This document shows, piece after piece, positions 40,297 to 51,574 of a stretch of 64,000 nucleotides of DNA (positions are counted from its first letter, which is position 1; each line of letters begins with the position of its first letter). The translations under genes and the position numbers were made by a program. Source of the stretch: Prochlorococcus sp. AG-424-P16 (GTDB lineage Bacteria; Cyanobacteriota; Cyanobacteriia; PCC-6307; Cyanobiaceae); NCBI GenBank assembly GCA_003213255.1, contig QCNI01000001.1, forward strand, positions 1 through 64,000. Direction: 5' to 3'. Under the pieces are notes generated by a model. That model was not told the DNA's origin and made no database searches. It saw only the letters and a program-made list of their open reading frames with translations.

Positions 40297-41370
40297 ATGG
40301 CCCTCGTTCCACTAAGACTACTTTTAGATCACGCTGCTGAGAATGGTTACGGTATTCCAGCTTTCAATGTTAATAATCTTGAGCAAGTTCAAGCAATCAT
40401 GGAAGCAGCATATGAAACTGATAGTCCAGTTATCCTTCAAGCTTCAAGAGGGGCAAGAAATTATGCAGGAGAAATTTTCTTACGTCATCTAATCCTTGCA
40501 GCTACAGAAACATATCCAAATATTCCAGTTGTAATGCACCAAGACCATGGTAATGAGCCATCAACATGCTATTCAGCAGCAATAAATGGTTTTACATCAG
40601 TAATGATGGATGGTTCTCTAGAGGCAGATGCAAAAACACCCGCAAGTTACGAATATAATGTTGCAGTTACTAAAAAAGTTGTAGATTTTGCTCATTCAGT
40701 TGGAGTTAGTGTTGAAGGAGAATTAGGTTGCTTAGGCTCATTAGAAACAGGGAAAGGAGAAGCTGAAGATGGTCATGGTTTTGAAGGTGAACTTTCTACA
40801 GATATGCTTTTGACTGATCCTGAAGAAGCTGCAGATTTTGTCGCTAAAACAAAAGTTGATGCATTAGCTATTGCTATAGGTACAAGTCATGGTGCTTATA
40901 AATTCACAAGAAAACCTACAGGAGAAGTTCTTGCAATAAGCAGAATTGCTGAAATTCATAAAGCACTTCCAAATACCCATCTTGTAATGCATGGATCTAG
41001 TTCAGTTCCTCAAGAATGGTTGGATATCATTAACAAATATGGCGGTGAAATTCCTCAAACTTATGGTGTTCCTGTTGAAGAAATTCAAGAGGGAATAAGA
41101 AATGGAGTTAGGAAAGTCAACATTGATACTGATAACAGACTTGCTTTTACTGCCGCGGTTAGAGAGGCAGCATTTGCTGATAAGGCAAACTTCGACCCAA
41201 GACATTTCAACAAGCCTGCTAGAAAATACATGAAGCAAGTTTGTCTTGATAGATACAAGCAGTTTTGGTGCGAAGGTCAAGCAAGTAAGATCAAACAAAA
41301 CAGCACTAATTATTTTGCTGATCTTTACGCAAAAGGTGATTTGGATCCAAAAGTAAAAGCTACTGTTTAA
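40297..41370 (+). CDS. fba: Fructose-bisphosphate aldolase class II
   Basis: [41 protein letters not shown]. Confidence 0.97.
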   Translation: MALVPLRLLLDHAAENGYGIPAFNVNNLEQVQAIMEAAYETDSPVILQASRGARNYAGEIFLRHLILAATETYPNIPVVMHQDHGNEPSTCYSAAINGFTSVMMDGSLEADAKTPASYEYNVAVTKKVVDFAHSVGVSVEGELGCLGSLETGKGEAEDGHGFEGELSTDMLLTDPEEAADFVAKTKVDALAIAIGTSHGAYKFTRKPTGEVLAISRIAEIHKALPNTHLVMHGSSSVPQEWLDIINKYGGEIPQTYGVPVEEIQEGIRNGVRKVNIDTDNRLAFTAAVREAAFADKANFDPRHFNKPARKYMKQVCLDRYKQFWCEGQASKIKQNSTNYFADLYAKGDLDPKVKATV

Positions 41371-41391
41371 TTTTCTCCCAAATTTAATAAA

Positions 41392-41419
41392 AAAAGGCCT
41401 CCAAAATTGGGGGTCTTTT
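41392..41419. terminator. Hairpin terminator between convergent fba and purQ
   Basis: AAAAGGCCTCC-AAAATT-GGGGGTCTTTT, 11-bp stem with two G-T pairs followed by T run. Confidence 0.75.
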
Positions 41420-41421
41420 TT

Positions 41422-42087
41422 TTATTTCAATATTAATGATTTTAATGTAAAGAGACCATCAGTTCCACCAATTGTCTCGTCGCATGCTCGCTCTGGATGA
41501 GGCATTAAACCTAGAACATTACCCTTCTCATTAGTTATGCCTGCGATATCGAATGAAGATCCATTGGGATTATTTTTATATCTCAAAGCGATCAATTCAT
41601 TATCTACAAGTTTCTTTAAAGTATCAGAATCACAATAATATCTTCCTTCCCCATGCGCTATTGGCAATTTAATTGTTTGTTTTTCATCTACATTATTAAA
41701 CCAACCTCCTTTTGAAGAAACGATGTCCAGTTCAACGTCATCACAGATAAAATTAAGATTTTTATTTGCAACAAGAGCACCAGGCAAAAATCCTGATTCT
41801 GTCAAAATTTGAAACCCATTACAAATTCCTAAAACTCTTTTCCCGCTTTTAACAAATTCATCCAAGGCATTTATTAATGGAGAGAATCTCGCAATTGCTC
41901 CGCATCTTAAATAATCACCATAGCTAAATCCTCCGGGTAAAACTATTGCATCTACATCACTTAAATCTGAAGACTCATGCCACAAGTATTTTGTTCTTAT
42001 GTCTAAACAACCTTCCAATGCCCATGAAACATCACGATCACAATTAGAACCAGGGAAGACAACAACTCCTACAGTTAAATTATCCAT
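41422..42087 (-). CDS. purQ: Phosphoribosylformylglycinamidine synthase subunit PurQ
   Basis: [33 protein letters not shown]. Confidence 0.98.
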   Translation of the reverse strand: MDNLTVGVVVFPGSNCDRDVSWALEGCLDIRTKYLWHESSDLSDVDAIVLPGGFSYGDYLRCGAIARFSPLINALDEFVKSGKRVLGICNGFQILTESGFLPGALVANKNLNFICDDVELDIVSSKGGWFNNVDEKQTIKLPIAHGEGRYYCDSDTLKKLVDNELIALRYKNNPNGSSFDIAGITNEKGNVLGLMPHPERACDETIGGTDGLFTLKSLILK

Positions 42088-42088
42088 C

Positions 42089-42343
42089 TTATAATTTTTC
42101 TAGGAAATACTCATAATCTTCAATAACAGTATTTGCGAATAACCTATCACACAATAAATCAATTTTTCCTCTTACTTCGTTTTCACCATTACCTTCTATT
42201 TTTACCTCAATCATTTTTCCTATGCGTAATGATTTTATTCCCTCGGCTCCAAGTTTTATAGAGGCAGATTTGGTAGCTTCCCCTGCTGGATCTAAAACTG
42301 AGGGTCTTAGTCTTACAAAAACTTTTACAGCAAATTGGTCCAA
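42089..42343 (-). CDS. purS: Phosphoribosylformylglycinamidine synthase subunit PurS
   Basis: [24 protein letters not shown]. Confidence 0.95.
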   Translation of the reverse strand: MDQFAVKVFVRLRPSVLDPAGEATKSASIKLGAEGIKSLRIGKMIEVKIEGNGENEVRGKIDLLCDRLFANTVIEDYEYFLEKL

Positions 42344-42440
42344 TTAAAAATTAATTTCTACTAGAAGACTAGTTTAAATTATAATAAAAAGAACTATTGA
42401 TTAATAAACAAATATTTTTATATTAAGGTTTTCTGAGTTA

Positions 42441-42605
42441 TTAGACGTTTATGTAGCCTCTACCAAAACATACTAAGCAAGTTCTTCTTGAATTTTCATG
42501 TGTTTTAAAATTTCCTGCCCCTCCACATTTTGAACATTTTATTTTATCAATTGATGTAACTTCGTCAGAGATTATTTGTTTTAAAGCAATTTTTGGATTT
42601 TCCAT
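42441..42605 (-). CDS. 54-aa DnaJ-type (CxxCxGxG-like) zinc-finger protein
   Basis: MENPKIALKQIISDEVTSIDKIKCSKCGGAGNFKTHENSRRTCLVCFGRGYINV; below track cutoff. Confidence 0.75.
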   Translation of the reverse strand: MENPKIALKQIISDEVTSIDKIKCSKCGGAGNFKTHENSRRTCLVCFGRGYINV

Positions 42606-42650
42606 CTTGGAATGTCTACCGTTTAAGTATCTCGACTGCTTACTATAATG

Positions 42651-43715
42651 TCAAATTGCTATTTTTGGTTCACTTAAAATCTTAAATTTCTCTTTAATTT
42701 TTTTATTGAAAGTTTTTATAGATTTTTCATCAAAGGAAATTATTACTAATTCAAGCCCAGCATTATCATTTGGTCTCCAACAATTGTCTGGAGCTTCTTC
42801 AAACCAAGTATTAATTTTCTTTCCAACAATTTGTATTTGTAAAGGTAATGATTTGTTTGGTATCCAAATACGTCCTTTTATTCGAAGAATGTTTAATTCA
42901 TCCAAGATTTTTGACATCTCCTTTTCAAAGTCATTTTTTTCAAGGAAATAATTTAATTTAATTGAATCTGATACAAGTTCAACATGATTATGGTCATGTT
43001 CTTCAGTTAAAAACTCTTTAAAAGTCTCTTTTTTAAAATTAAAATCAAATAGATAGTTCAAATCAATTTTGCCATTATTGGATTTAAGGACTGGTGTAGA
43101 TGAGTTCAGACTTCCTTGAATTTTATGTTTTACAACGTCAAACTGATCATCATTTAAGATATCTGATCTAGAGACTAAAACGATATCAGAAACTTCTAGT
43201 TGCTCCTCAAAAAGTTCATCTATAGTGGCGTTGTGATCAATTTTATCTGTTTCATTATATTGTTTTGTTATTTTATTTAAATCATTAATTGGTGAACCAT
43301 TAAGCATTGATTCTCCATTAACGATACCAACAACAACATCAAGGTAAATGGAAGTCCTAATTTCAGGCCAGTTAAGTGCTTGAATTAAGGGAATTGGCAG
43401 TGCCAAGCCACTTGTTTCGATAATTATTGATTCGATAGGAGGATTAAATTCTAGGAGAGCTTTTATTGATGGAACAAAATCATCTTGAACAGTACAACAT
43501 AAACATCCATTGTTTAATTCGATTACGCAGTCGTCTTCAGATTCATCACATTTATCACAACTTTTAATCAAATCACCGTCAATTCCAACATCACCAAATT
43601 CATTAATTATTAAACCAAATTTTTTATTACTCTCTTTTAATAAATATCTTAGAAAAGTTGTTTTACCTGAACCAAGAAATCCTGAAACAACTATAACCGG
43701 TATTTTTTTTTTCAT
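42651..43715 (-). CDS. CobW/COG0523 GTPase, putative metallochaperone
   Basis: VVSGFLGSGKTTFLRYLL; NNGCLCCTVQDDF; ETSGLALPIPL; HDHNH. Confidence 0.93.
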   Translation of the reverse strand: MKKKIPVIVVSGFLGSGKTTFLRYLLKESNKKFGLIINEFGDVGIDGDLIKSCDKCDESEDDCVIELNNGCLCCTVQDDFVPSIKALLEFNPPIESIIIETSGLALPIPLIQALNWPEIRTSIYLDVVVGIVNGESMLNGSPINDLNKITKQYNETDKIDHNATIDELFEEQLEVSDIVLVSRSDILNDDQFDVVKHKIQGSLNSSTPVLKSNNGKIDLNYLFDFNFKKETFKEFLTEEHDHNHVELVSDSIKLNYFLEKNDFEKEMSKILDELNILRIKGRIWIPNKSLPLQIQIVGKKINTWFEEAPDNCWRPNDNAGLELVIISFDEKSIKTFNKKIKEKFKILSEPKIAI

Positions 43716-43724
43716 TTTTTATGA

Positions 43725-44237
43725 TTAACAACCTAAGCTATATTCTGTACTCTCTCCTGTAGAACTATTTGTGCCATTAGCAATCGCACATAATTGTTTT
43801 TGTTGTGTACGACTAAGAACTGCATCAGTAAAATCTGCACCATCTATTTTTGCTCCTTCAAAATTACTCTCCATTAATAAAGCATTTGTAAAATTAACAT
43901 CCGAAAGATCTGCATCTGTAAAATCTGTTGCATAAGCTAGTGCATCTCTTAAATTGGCCCCATTAAACTTTGAATTTTGCAATTTACTATTATTGAACAC
44001 CGCGCCTTCTAAATTACTTTCACTAAAATTAAACCCATTCAAATCAAACTTAACGTATTCGTTACCGCTTAAATCTTGACCATGCATATCTGGTTCTAAA
44101 TTAAGGTCTTGCTGGTTTCTAATCTCAGGAGGTCTTTTAGCCCATGCAGAATTTACAGAAATAAAAAATAAAATCCCAATGAACAACAAAGTAATTAATG
44201 CATTCTTTAGTGAGGGGAAAACAATTGATTTAATCAT
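43725..44237 (-). CDS. Pentapeptide-repeat protein with signal peptide
   Basis: A(N/D)LxxxxF repeats: FNGANLRDALAYATDFTDADLSDVNFTNALLMESNFEGAKIDGADFTDA. Confidence 0.9.
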   Translation of the reverse strand: MIKSIVFPSLKNALITLLFIGILFFISVNSAWAKRPPEIRNQQDLNLEPDMHGQDLSGNEYVKFDLNGFNFSESNLEGAVFNNSKLQNSKFNGANLRDALAYATDFTDADLSDVNFTNALLMESNFEGAKIDGADFTDAVLSRTQQKQLCAIANGTNSSTGESTEYSLGC

Positions 44238-44300
44238 AATAAGACTGTATTTTAGAACTTAAGTATTTAAAGTTTGTAAGAGTATCTTAAAGGAAAATAT

Positions 44301-44918
44301 ATGGCAATGTCACTAAAGGTTATTGTTCCTCCTCATCCATTAATAAAACATTGGCTTTCAATATTGCGAGAAAAAAATACTCCAGATATTTTGTACTCAA
44401 CAGGATATGAGCAATTAGGGAAATGGCTTACATATGAAGCATTACGTAATTGGCTGCCATATAAAAAAGAAATAGTAAACACTGATAATGGGGACACAGA
44501 TGGATTCTTTATTAATACTGATTATCCAATAAAAGTGCTCGCAATGTTGCCCGAAGGGTTATCTCTTTGGTTTGGATCTAAAGAAGTAATTCCTAATTCA
44601 ACCCTCTCATTAGGAGAACTTCCTAAAACTATTGAATCAAATGAAGGAGTTATATTTTATTCAGAACAAATAACTACAAAATCAACCACATTAGAAACCT
44701 TAATTAAATTAAAGGAATTAGGTGTTGATTCAAATAGGATTCTTTTAATAACTGCTATTTGCTCAGATAAAGGGTTAAATGAAATTGCGAAATTATTCCC
44801 GAATCAGGTAATTTACACTTCTTGCATAGATGAGGAAGACGAAAAAACACCATTATTGGTACCCGGTATTGGGAATCCTTTATCGCGTTTAAGTACTATA
44901 TTTCAAGATAAGAACTAA
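44301..44918 (+). CDS. Uracil phosphoribosyltransferase-like protein, divergent
   Basis: 205 aa; UPRT-like fold pattern and LLVPGIGNPLSRLSTIF end, but no ATGG(S/T) PRPP loop. Confidence 0.75.
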   Translation: MAMSLKVIVPPHPLIKHWLSILREKNTPDILYSTGYEQLGKWLTYEALRNWLPYKKEIVNTDNGDTDGFFINTDYPIKVLAMLPEGLSLWFGSKEVIPNSTLSLGELPKTIESNEGVIFYSEQITTKSTTLETLIKLKELGVDSNRILLITAICSDKGLNEIAKLFPNQVIYTSCIDEEDEKTPLLVPGIGNPLSRLSTIFQDKN

Positions 44919-44947
44919 TATAGAATATAGGAGTAAATATTTTATCA

Positions 44948-45238
44948 ATGTCTGAATACAGAGATTCGTCTTCAAATAATCTTTTATCATTAATAAGTGG
45001 TGCTTTTATTGGAGCAGCAGGTCTAGCATGGTGGTTAATATCCGAAGCAGACAAAAGAAAAGAGGAAAAAAAACAAAAAGCAATGATGTATTCCTCCAGA
45101 ATTCAAGACGGCTCTGAAGCGATTGATTCAAATGAAAATATAAATGAAGTTGAAGGAGAGAATCTGGAGAAGAAAGTTGAGCAACTTAATTCTGCAATTG
45201 CTGATGTGAGGAAGCAACTTGAAGAGTTGGGGCAATAG
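44948..45238 (+). CDS. Hypothetical membrane/coiled-coil protein (96 aa)
   Basis: LISGAFIGAAGLAWWLISEADKRKEEKKQKAM; C-terminal coiled coil. Confidence 0.75.
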   Translation: MSEYRDSSSNNLLSLISGAFIGAAGLAWWLISEADKRKEEKKQKAMMYSSRIQDGSEAIDSNENINEVEGENLEKKVEQLNSAIADVRKQLEELGQ

Positions 45239-45261
45239 AATAAAAAAGGTTTTCAAATAAT

Positions 45262-46935
45262 ATGAATAAACTCAGATCATCTGCAATAACCCAAGGTGTG
45301 CAAAGATCACCTAATAGATCGATGTTAAGAGCTGTTGGATTTAAAGATGAAGATTTTAATAAACCTATTATTGGAGTTGCAAATGGATACAGCACCATAA
45401 CACCATGCAATATGGGTTTAAATAAGTTAGCTCTAAAGGCTGAAGAGTCTATAAAAAGATCAGGTGGGATGCCTCAGATGTTTGGGACTATAACAGTAAG
45501 TGATGGGATATCTATGGGAACAGAGGGCATGAAATATTCCCTAGTTTCAAGAGAAGTTATTGCTGATTCAATTGAAACAGCATGCAATGCTCAGAGTATG
45601 GATGGAGTACTTGCTATAGGTGGATGTGATAAAAATATGCCGGGTGCCATGATTGCGATTGCAAGAATGAATATTCCCTCAATTTTCATTTATGGAGGGA
45701 CAATAAAGCCTGGGAAATTGCATGGAGAAGATCTTACTGTTGTTAGTGCATTTGAAGCTGTTGGACAATTAACATCAGGCAAAATTAATGAAGAAAGGCT
45801 AATCCAAGTTGAGAAAAATTGTATTCCAGGTGCTGGTAGCTGTGGAGGAATGTTTACAGCTAATACAATGTCTGCGGTTATTGAAGTATTAGGGTTAAGT
45901 CTTCCTCACAGTTCCACTATGGCTGCTGAAGATCTTGAAAAAGAACTAAGTGCAGATAAAAGTGCTGAGATATTAGTCTCTGCAATAGAAAAAGATATAA
46001 GACCTCTAGACCTAATGACTAAGAAAGCATTTGAAAATGCAATATCAGTAATTATGGCAATTGGCGGATCAACAAATGCGGTATTGCACATCTTAGCTAT
46101 TGCGAATACTGCAGGAATTGATATCAACATTAATGATTTTGAGAGAATCAGACAAAAAGTACCCGTTATTTGTGACCTTAAACCGAGTGGTAAATATGTG
46201 ACGGTAGATCTTCATAAGGCAGGTGGGATTCCTCAAGTCATGAAGATACTTTTGAATGCAGGATTAATTCATGGCGATTGCAAAAACATTGAAGGAAAAA
46301 CCATCTCAGAATACTTACAAAATATTCCAGATAAGCCTCCAACAAATCAAAATGTCATAAGAGACATAGATGACCCTCTTTATAAAAAAGGACATCTAGC
46401 GATATTAAAAGGTAACTTAGCGAGCGAAGGTTCTGTAGCCAAAATTAGCGGAGTAAAAAACCCTGTATTAACTGGTCCCGCAAAGATTTTTGAAAGTGAA
46501 GAGGATTGTTTAAAATCGATATTAAATAACGATATCAAAGCTGGTGATGTTGTTGTTATTAGAAACGAAGGTCCTGTAGGAGGACCAGGTATGAGAGAGA
46601 TGTTAGCTCCAACATCTGCAATTGTTGGTCAAGGGCTTGGAGAGAAGGTGGCTTTAATTACCGATGGCAGATTTAGCGGCGGTACCTATGGTCTTGTTGT
46701 GGGTCACATAGCTCCAGAGGCTGCTGTAGGAGGAAATATTGCTCTAATAAAACAAGGTGATTTAATTACAGTAGATGCTGTAAAACAACTAATTGAAGTT
46801 GATTTATCTGACGAAGAATTAGAAAAAAGAAAAAAAGATTGGGTAAAACCTATTCAAAAATACAAAAGAGGAATTCTTTCAAAATATTCGAGAATCGTAA
46901 GCACATCAAGTTTAGGGGCTGTTACTGATTTATAA
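45262..46935 (+). CDS. ilvD: Dihydroxy-acid dehydratase
   Basis: [52 protein letters not shown]. Confidence 0.98.
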   Translation: MNKLRSSAITQGVQRSPNRSMLRAVGFKDEDFNKPIIGVANGYSTITPCNMGLNKLALKAEESIKRSGGMPQMFGTITVSDGISMGTEGMKYSLVSREVIADSIETACNAQSMDGVLAIGGCDKNMPGAMIAIARMNIPSIFIYGGTIKPGKLHGEDLTVVSAFEAVGQLTSGKINEERLIQVEKNCIPGAGSCGGMFTANTMSAVIEVLGLSLPHSSTMAAEDLEKELSADKSAEILVSAIEKDIRPLDLMTKKAFENAISVIMAIGGSTNAVLHILAIANTAGIDININDFERIRQKVPVICDLKPSGKYVTVDLHKAGGIPQVMKILLNAGLIHGDCKNIEGKTISEYLQNIPDKPPTNQNVIRDIDDPLYKKGHLAILKGNLASEGSVAKISGVKNPVLTGPAKIFESEEDCLKSILNNDIKAGDVVVIRNEGPVGGPGMREMLAPTSAIVGQGLGEKVALITDGRFSGGTYGLVVGHIAPEAAVGGNIALIKQGDLITVDAVKQLIEVDLSDEELEKRKKDWVKPIQKYKRGILSKYSRIVSTSSLGAVTDL

Positions 46936-46940
46936 ATCAG
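46925..46940 (+). terminator. Possible terminator hairpin overlapping ilvD stop
   Basis: CTGATT-TATA-AATCAG followed by T-rich stretch. Confidence 0.4.
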
Positions 46941-46954
46941 CTCAAATTTTTTTC

Positions 46955-47341
46955 TTAATCAATAAAACTTTTTATCCTATTTGCTAAATTTTCCAATCTA
47001 GCGCTGTATTTTGGTGAATTGCATTTTTTCCCATTATTGCTATCCATCCATAATGTTTTAACTCCACACCATAATATTGGTTCATCAGGGAAGTTAAGCT
47101 TAGAGATTACTAAAACCAACTCTTTATTTGATTTAAAAAGTTCTAATTCAAGATCATAAATTTCTAATCTTTTACCTTCTTTATCTCTACATAAGATATT
47201 AACTGTTAAATCAATATCTTCATCTTCGAATTCGTATTCACCATTTATTTTTACGACAGAATGAACAAAAGGTTTATTTGTTAAATCTGCTGACTTAGCG
47301 ATTAAGCTCTCTATATTTTTAGATGGATTTTCAAATAACAC
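46955..47341 (-). CDS. Hypothetical protein (128 aa)
   Basis: ORF with protein-like composition; overlaps the 3' end of the upstream CIA30-like gene. Confidence 0.65.
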   Translation of the reverse strand: MLFENPSKNIESLIAKSADLTNKPFVHSVVKINGEYEFEDEDIDLTVNILCRDKEGKRLEIYDLELELFKSNKELVLVISKLNFPDEPILWCGVKTLWMDSNNGKKCNSPKYSARLENLANRIKSFID

Positions 47342-47879
47342 TTATTGATTTAATTAAAACTTTTATTGAACCCTGTTTAAACTCATTATTAAGTAATCCA
47401 TCATCACCGAACTTAGAGTGTAGTAGTTGCAATCTTTTAATTTTAGATGGCTTGAATTTAAATGGAAAACGTACTTTATTAGCTCTTACTGAAGGTTTTA
47501 ACTCACTAAAAGGAATTTGAACATTTGTTGTCCCGAATTTTTTTGTTGGAAATGATTTAATCCATCTAAGTCCACCAGGAATAAATTCGGTTAGTCCTAG
47601 TAGATCATCTTCACAAGCGACAGCAAATTTAAAAGTTCTTCCTTGTCCATCAATATTTAATTCAAAGGATGAATACTCAGATACATTTAAAGAAGGTTTA
47701 TATATAGAAGATCTACAACTAACAAATCCTCCCGCTTTCTCGACAATATTACCCTTTAATATCAAACCCGAATTTGAGGTTTCACAAAAAGCTGAACTTG
47801 ATCCGCCCATAACAGTATCATTTAATGTTTTCCAACCATCGAACTCCTTTTTCTGGAATAAAAATTTTTTCTTACTCAT
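47331..47879 (-). CDS. CIA30-family protein (NADH:ubiquinone oxidoreductase intermediate-associated protein 30 domain)
   Basis: WKTLNDTVMGGSSSAFCETSNSGLILKGNI; FVSCRSS. Confidence 0.82.
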   Translation of the reverse strand: MSKKKFLFQKKEFDGWKTLNDTVMGGSSSAFCETSNSGLILKGNIVEKAGGFVSCRSSIYKPSLNVSEYSSFELNIDGQGRTFKFAVACEDDLLGLTEFIPGGLRWIKSFPTKKFGTTNVQIPFSELKPSVRANKVRFPFKFKPSKIKRLQLLHSKFGDDGLLNNEFKQGSIKVLIKSISVI

Positions 47880-47909
47880 TAAATAATTTAAATTATTAAT
47901 AGACTTTAA

Positions 47910-48647
47910 CTAAATTTCTAATTCTTTTGCTGATTCCAGATCACAAAATATTGAAATTTGATTAATAGATTTTATTAATTTTGATGGTGTTCTACCTGGT
48001 GGCTCTTTTTCATCTAATAACCTCTCAAGAGCAATTCTTTTAGAAGCTCCACTAACTAAAAATAATATCTTTGAAGAAGCTGAAAGAACCTTTGGAGTTA
48101 ATGAAATTCTTTTTAAACCTTTACCTTCATTAAAAATAACAAAATCATCTACATTATTATTTTTTTGATAAGGGAATAGTGAGGCTGTATGACCATCATC
48201 TCCAAGACCTAATAATGTTAAATCAAAAGTTGGAGGGTTTGATCCGCATTTTTCAAATAATTTAGAAATAAATTGATTTTTAGTAGTTTCATCATCAGCG
48301 TTTAAATCATTGAAAATTTCATAAAAATAAGCTTTAGATCCAAAATTAGTTAGCAAAGAATTTCTCAACATTAACGAGTTACTTAATTCTGAATTTGGAT
48401 CAACACATCTTTCATCTCCTAAAAAGACATCAACCATATCCCATTGAAGATCATTATTAGATAAGAGATGATACACATATTTAGGAGTTGAACCTCCACT
48501 TACACAAAATTTGAATCTATCTTTCTTTTTTAAAGTATGAATAATATGGCTTTGAATAAACTTAAAAACCGCTTTAGATAGCTCTAACTTGTCTTTGTAA
48601 ATGTTAAGTGTATATCCATTTTTAACCTTTTCAATCATTTCATCCAT
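47910..48647 (-). CDS. pgl: 6-phosphogluconolactonase
   Basis: FCVSGGSTPKYVYHLL; VDVFLGDERCVDP; TLLGLGDDGHTASLFP. Confidence 0.96.
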   Translation of the reverse strand: MDEMIEKVKNGYTLNIYKDKLELSKAVFKFIQSHIIHTLKKKDRFKFCVSGGSTPKYVYHLLSNNDLQWDMVDVFLGDERCVDPNSELSNSLMLRNSLLTNFGSKAYFYEIFNDLNADDETTKNQFISKLFEKCGSNPPTFDLTLLGLGDDGHTASLFPYQKNNNVDDFVIFNEGKGLKRISLTPKVLSASSKILFLVSGASKRIALERLLDEKEPPGRTPSKLIKSINQISIFCDLESAKELEI

Positions 48648-50053
48648 TCAGTATGAAAACTACCTTCCCTATCAATTCTTTCATATGTATGAGAGCCAAA
48701 ACAGTCTCTCATTGCCTGCACAAGATTCTGAGGAAGTCTATTGGTTCTATAACTATTCAAATAATCTAAAGTACTGGATAAACATGGGACTGGTATACCT
48801 GCCTTTGTGGATAGAGAAACTACCTTAGCTAAGTTATCTAATCTTGTCGCAATTTCATTATTAAACCAATCATCAAAAATTAAATTTTTTAGATCAGGAT
48901 CTTTGTTATAAGCATCTTGAATTTTACTTAATAATTTTGATCTAATTATGCAACCACCTTTCCATATTTGTGCAATTGACGGCATATTCAAACCATAGTT
49001 ATATACTGCAGATGCTTCTCTTAAAATATCCATACCTTGGGCATAGCTAGCAATTGTGGCAAGGACTACAGCATCAAATAAAGGTTTCATTCCATCTGAA
49101 ACATTTCCTAAATCAAAATCCTCTATCTCTTTAGATGGAATAGTTTTTTCAATCTCACTACGTTGCTCTTTTAAAGAACTCATTACTCTTGCATTTAAAG
49201 ATGCATAAATAGTTGGGACTGATACCCCCAGTTCTAGAGCACTCACAACAGTCCATAAACCTGTGCCTTTCTGGCCAGCTTTATCTAATATTTTTTCCAC
49301 GACATCATCTCCAGTTATATCATCTTTTGTATTTAGACAAATCTCTGTTATCTCAACAAGATAAGAAGCTAATTCATCAGTATTATTCCAAATACCAAAT
49401 ACCTCTGACATCTGCTTTCCATTCATACCTTTGACTCTCTTCATAAGGTCATAAGCTTCTGCAAGTATTTGTTCAATTCCATATTCAATTCCGTTATGAA
49501 CAGTTTTTACAAAATGACCTGAGCCACCTGGTCCAACATATGCAACACATGGTCCGTCTTCAACTTTGGCAGCCATTTTTGTTAGTAAGCTCTCTATTGC
49601 ATCATATGAAGCTTTAGTGCCACCGGGCATCATGCTTGGACCCTCTAGAGCTCCTTTGGCACCTCCAGAGACTCCCATTCCGATGTATCCAAAACTTTTA
49701 CTTTCAAGAGTATTCACCCTTCTTTCTGTATCTTTAAATTGAGAGTTACCGCCATCTATTAATAAATCTCCTTCCTCGAGATATCCAGAAATATTATCAA
49801 TGACAGCATCTGTTGCTGGCCCAGCTTTAACCATCATAAGAATTCTTCTAGGTCTCTCTAACTTATTAACAAATTCCTGAAGAGTTTCAGCTCCTTCTAT
49901 ATTCTTCCCAAGACCTCGACCCTGTAAGAATTCTTCAGTTTTTGAGTAAGTTCTATTAAAAACTACACTAGAAAATCCATTTCTCTCTGCGTTAAGAACT
50001 AAATTTTCGCCCATAACACCAAGACCTACTAAACCAAAATGTGCCTTGGACAT
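48635..50053 (-). CDS. gnd: 6-phosphogluconate dehydrogenase
   Basis: FGLVGLGVMGENLVLNAERNGF; GMGVSGGAKGALEGPSMMPGG. Confidence 0.98.
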   Translation of the reverse strand: MSKAHFGLVGLGVMGENLVLNAERNGFSSVVFNRTYSKTEEFLQGRGLGKNIEGAETLQEFVNKLERPRRILMMVKAGPATDAVIDNISGYLEEGDLLIDGGNSQFKDTERRVNTLESKSFGYIGMGVSGGAKGALEGPSMMPGGTKASYDAIESLLTKMAAKVEDGPCVAYVGPGGSGHFVKTVHNGIEYGIEQILAEAYDLMKRVKGMNGKQMSEVFGIWNNTDELASYLVEITEICLNTKDDITGDDVVEKILDKAGQKGTGLWTVVSALELGVSVPTIYASLNARVMSSLKEQRSEIEKTIPSKEIEDFDLGNVSDGMKPLFDAVVLATIASYAQGMDILREASAVYNYGLNMPSIAQIWKGGCIIRSKLLSKIQDAYNKDPDLKNLIFDDWFNNEIATRLDNLAKVVSLSTKAGIPVPCLSSTLDYLNSYRTNRLPQNLVQAMRDCFGSHTYERIDREGSFHTEWMK

Positions 50054-50148
50054 AAAAAATTAAAAAACTCAATAAATATAGTGTGCATGCAACTAAACAA
50101 AATTGCTCAAAAAAAATACTTATGTCAGCGAAAAATGATCGAAAAAAT

Positions 50149-51444
50149 TTAAATAACAGTTCCGTTTGCAATAGTTGCATTTTTAACAACTACAACAATT
50201 CCATTTCTTATGTAGAAGCCTAATTCTGGCTTATCTGCTTCTTCTACTCGATCTTTATTAATTATCACAACATTATCCCCAATCCTTGTATTCTTATCGA
50301 GAATTGCTCTTTTTACAGTAGTTCCTTCACCAACTCCAAGAGGTGTTCCGCCTCCTTTTCTTAATTCAATCCTCTCTTCAGGCGATTCAAAGAAATCTGC
50401 CCCCATAACAAGAGTATCCTCAAGAACCGAATCACTTTCAATCCTGCTTCTTACCCCTAAAACACAATGTAAAATACTGCATGACTTCAAGATTGTACCT
50501 TCACAGACTATTGAATCTGTAATTTGAGCATCTACAAGTTTAGAAGGGGGGAGAAATCTTGGTCTTGTATAAATTGGAAATTTTTCATCATAAAAACTAA
50601 ATGGAGGTTTTGGTTGCTCAGTCAAGGCAAGGTTGGACTCAAAGAATGCCCCAATGGTTCCGATATCTTCCCAATAATCATCAAATACATAACTTTTAAG
50701 AGTATCTCCCCTATTTAAGGCTTCAGGAATTATGTCCTTACCAAAATCCGTATAATTAGGAAATTTATTTAAAAGATCGAAAAGGGTATTTCTACTAAAA
50801 ACGTAAATACCCATAGAAGCTAGATAAGGTTTTTCGGCAGCTGACTCTTTACTTAATCCAAATTTTGAAGTATCTACTGCCATTGCCTTCAACTTCTCTC
50901 CAGTTGGCTTTTCACTAAATTCTTTTATATTCCCAAGGTCGTCAGTTCTCATGAGGCCAAAACCCTCTGCTTGAGCTTCATCAACAGGTAAAGCTGCAAC
51001 AGTTAAATCAGCACCATTATCTCTATGATGTTGAACAAATAAACTGTAATCCATTCTGTACAGTTGATCGCCTGACAATATTAAATATTCATCAACATCC
51101 CATTCTTGAAATAACCATTGGTATTTTCTTACAGCATCAGCAGTACCTTCAAACCATTTAGGACTATCAGGAGTCTGTTGCGCAGCTAAAACCTCCACAA
51201 ATCCTTGACCGAAAGGGCCATTCAAATTATAAGTTCTTCCTATATGTCTATTTAGAGATGCACTATTGAACTGGGTCAATACGTACATTTTTTCAATTCC
51301 TGAATTTATACAATTACTAATTGGGATATCTATTAAACGATACTTACCTGCCAACGGCACAGCAGGTTTAGCCCTCATTTTTGTTAAGGGATAAAGTCTA
51401 GAACCTTTTCCTCCTCCGAGGATAATGGCCAACACGCGCTTCAT
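50149..51444 (-). CDS. glgC: Glucose-1-phosphate adenylyltransferase
   Basis: [46 protein letters not shown]. Confidence 0.98.
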   Translation of the reverse strand: MKRVLAIILGGGKGSRLYPLTKMRAKPAVPLAGKYRLIDIPISNCINSGIEKMYVLTQFNSASLNRHIGRTYNLNGPFGQGFVEVLAAQQTPDSPKWFEGTADAVRKYQWLFQEWDVDEYLILSGDQLYRMDYSLFVQHHRDNGADLTVAALPVDEAQAEGFGLMRTDDLGNIKEFSEKPTGEKLKAMAVDTSKFGLSKESAAEKPYLASMGIYVFSRNTLFDLLNKFPNYTDFGKDIIPEALNRGDTLKSYVFDDYWEDIGTIGAFFESNLALTEQPKPPFSFYDEKFPIYTRPRFLPPSKLVDAQITDSIVCEGTILKSCSILHCVLGVRSRIESDSVLEDTLVMGADFFESPEERIELRKGGGTPLGVGEGTTVKRAILDKNTRIGDNVVIINKDRVEEADKPELGFYIRNGIVVVVKNATIANGTVI

Positions 51445-51574
51445 TAAGTCTAATGGAGGTAGATATACAACTTCTTAAAGTAACTGATTATGGGCATATT
51501 TAGAAATACTAATGGTCAGTTTACGAAGGTATTTCGATAAATCACTAGAAAAACTTAATATAAATTGAGAAAAA

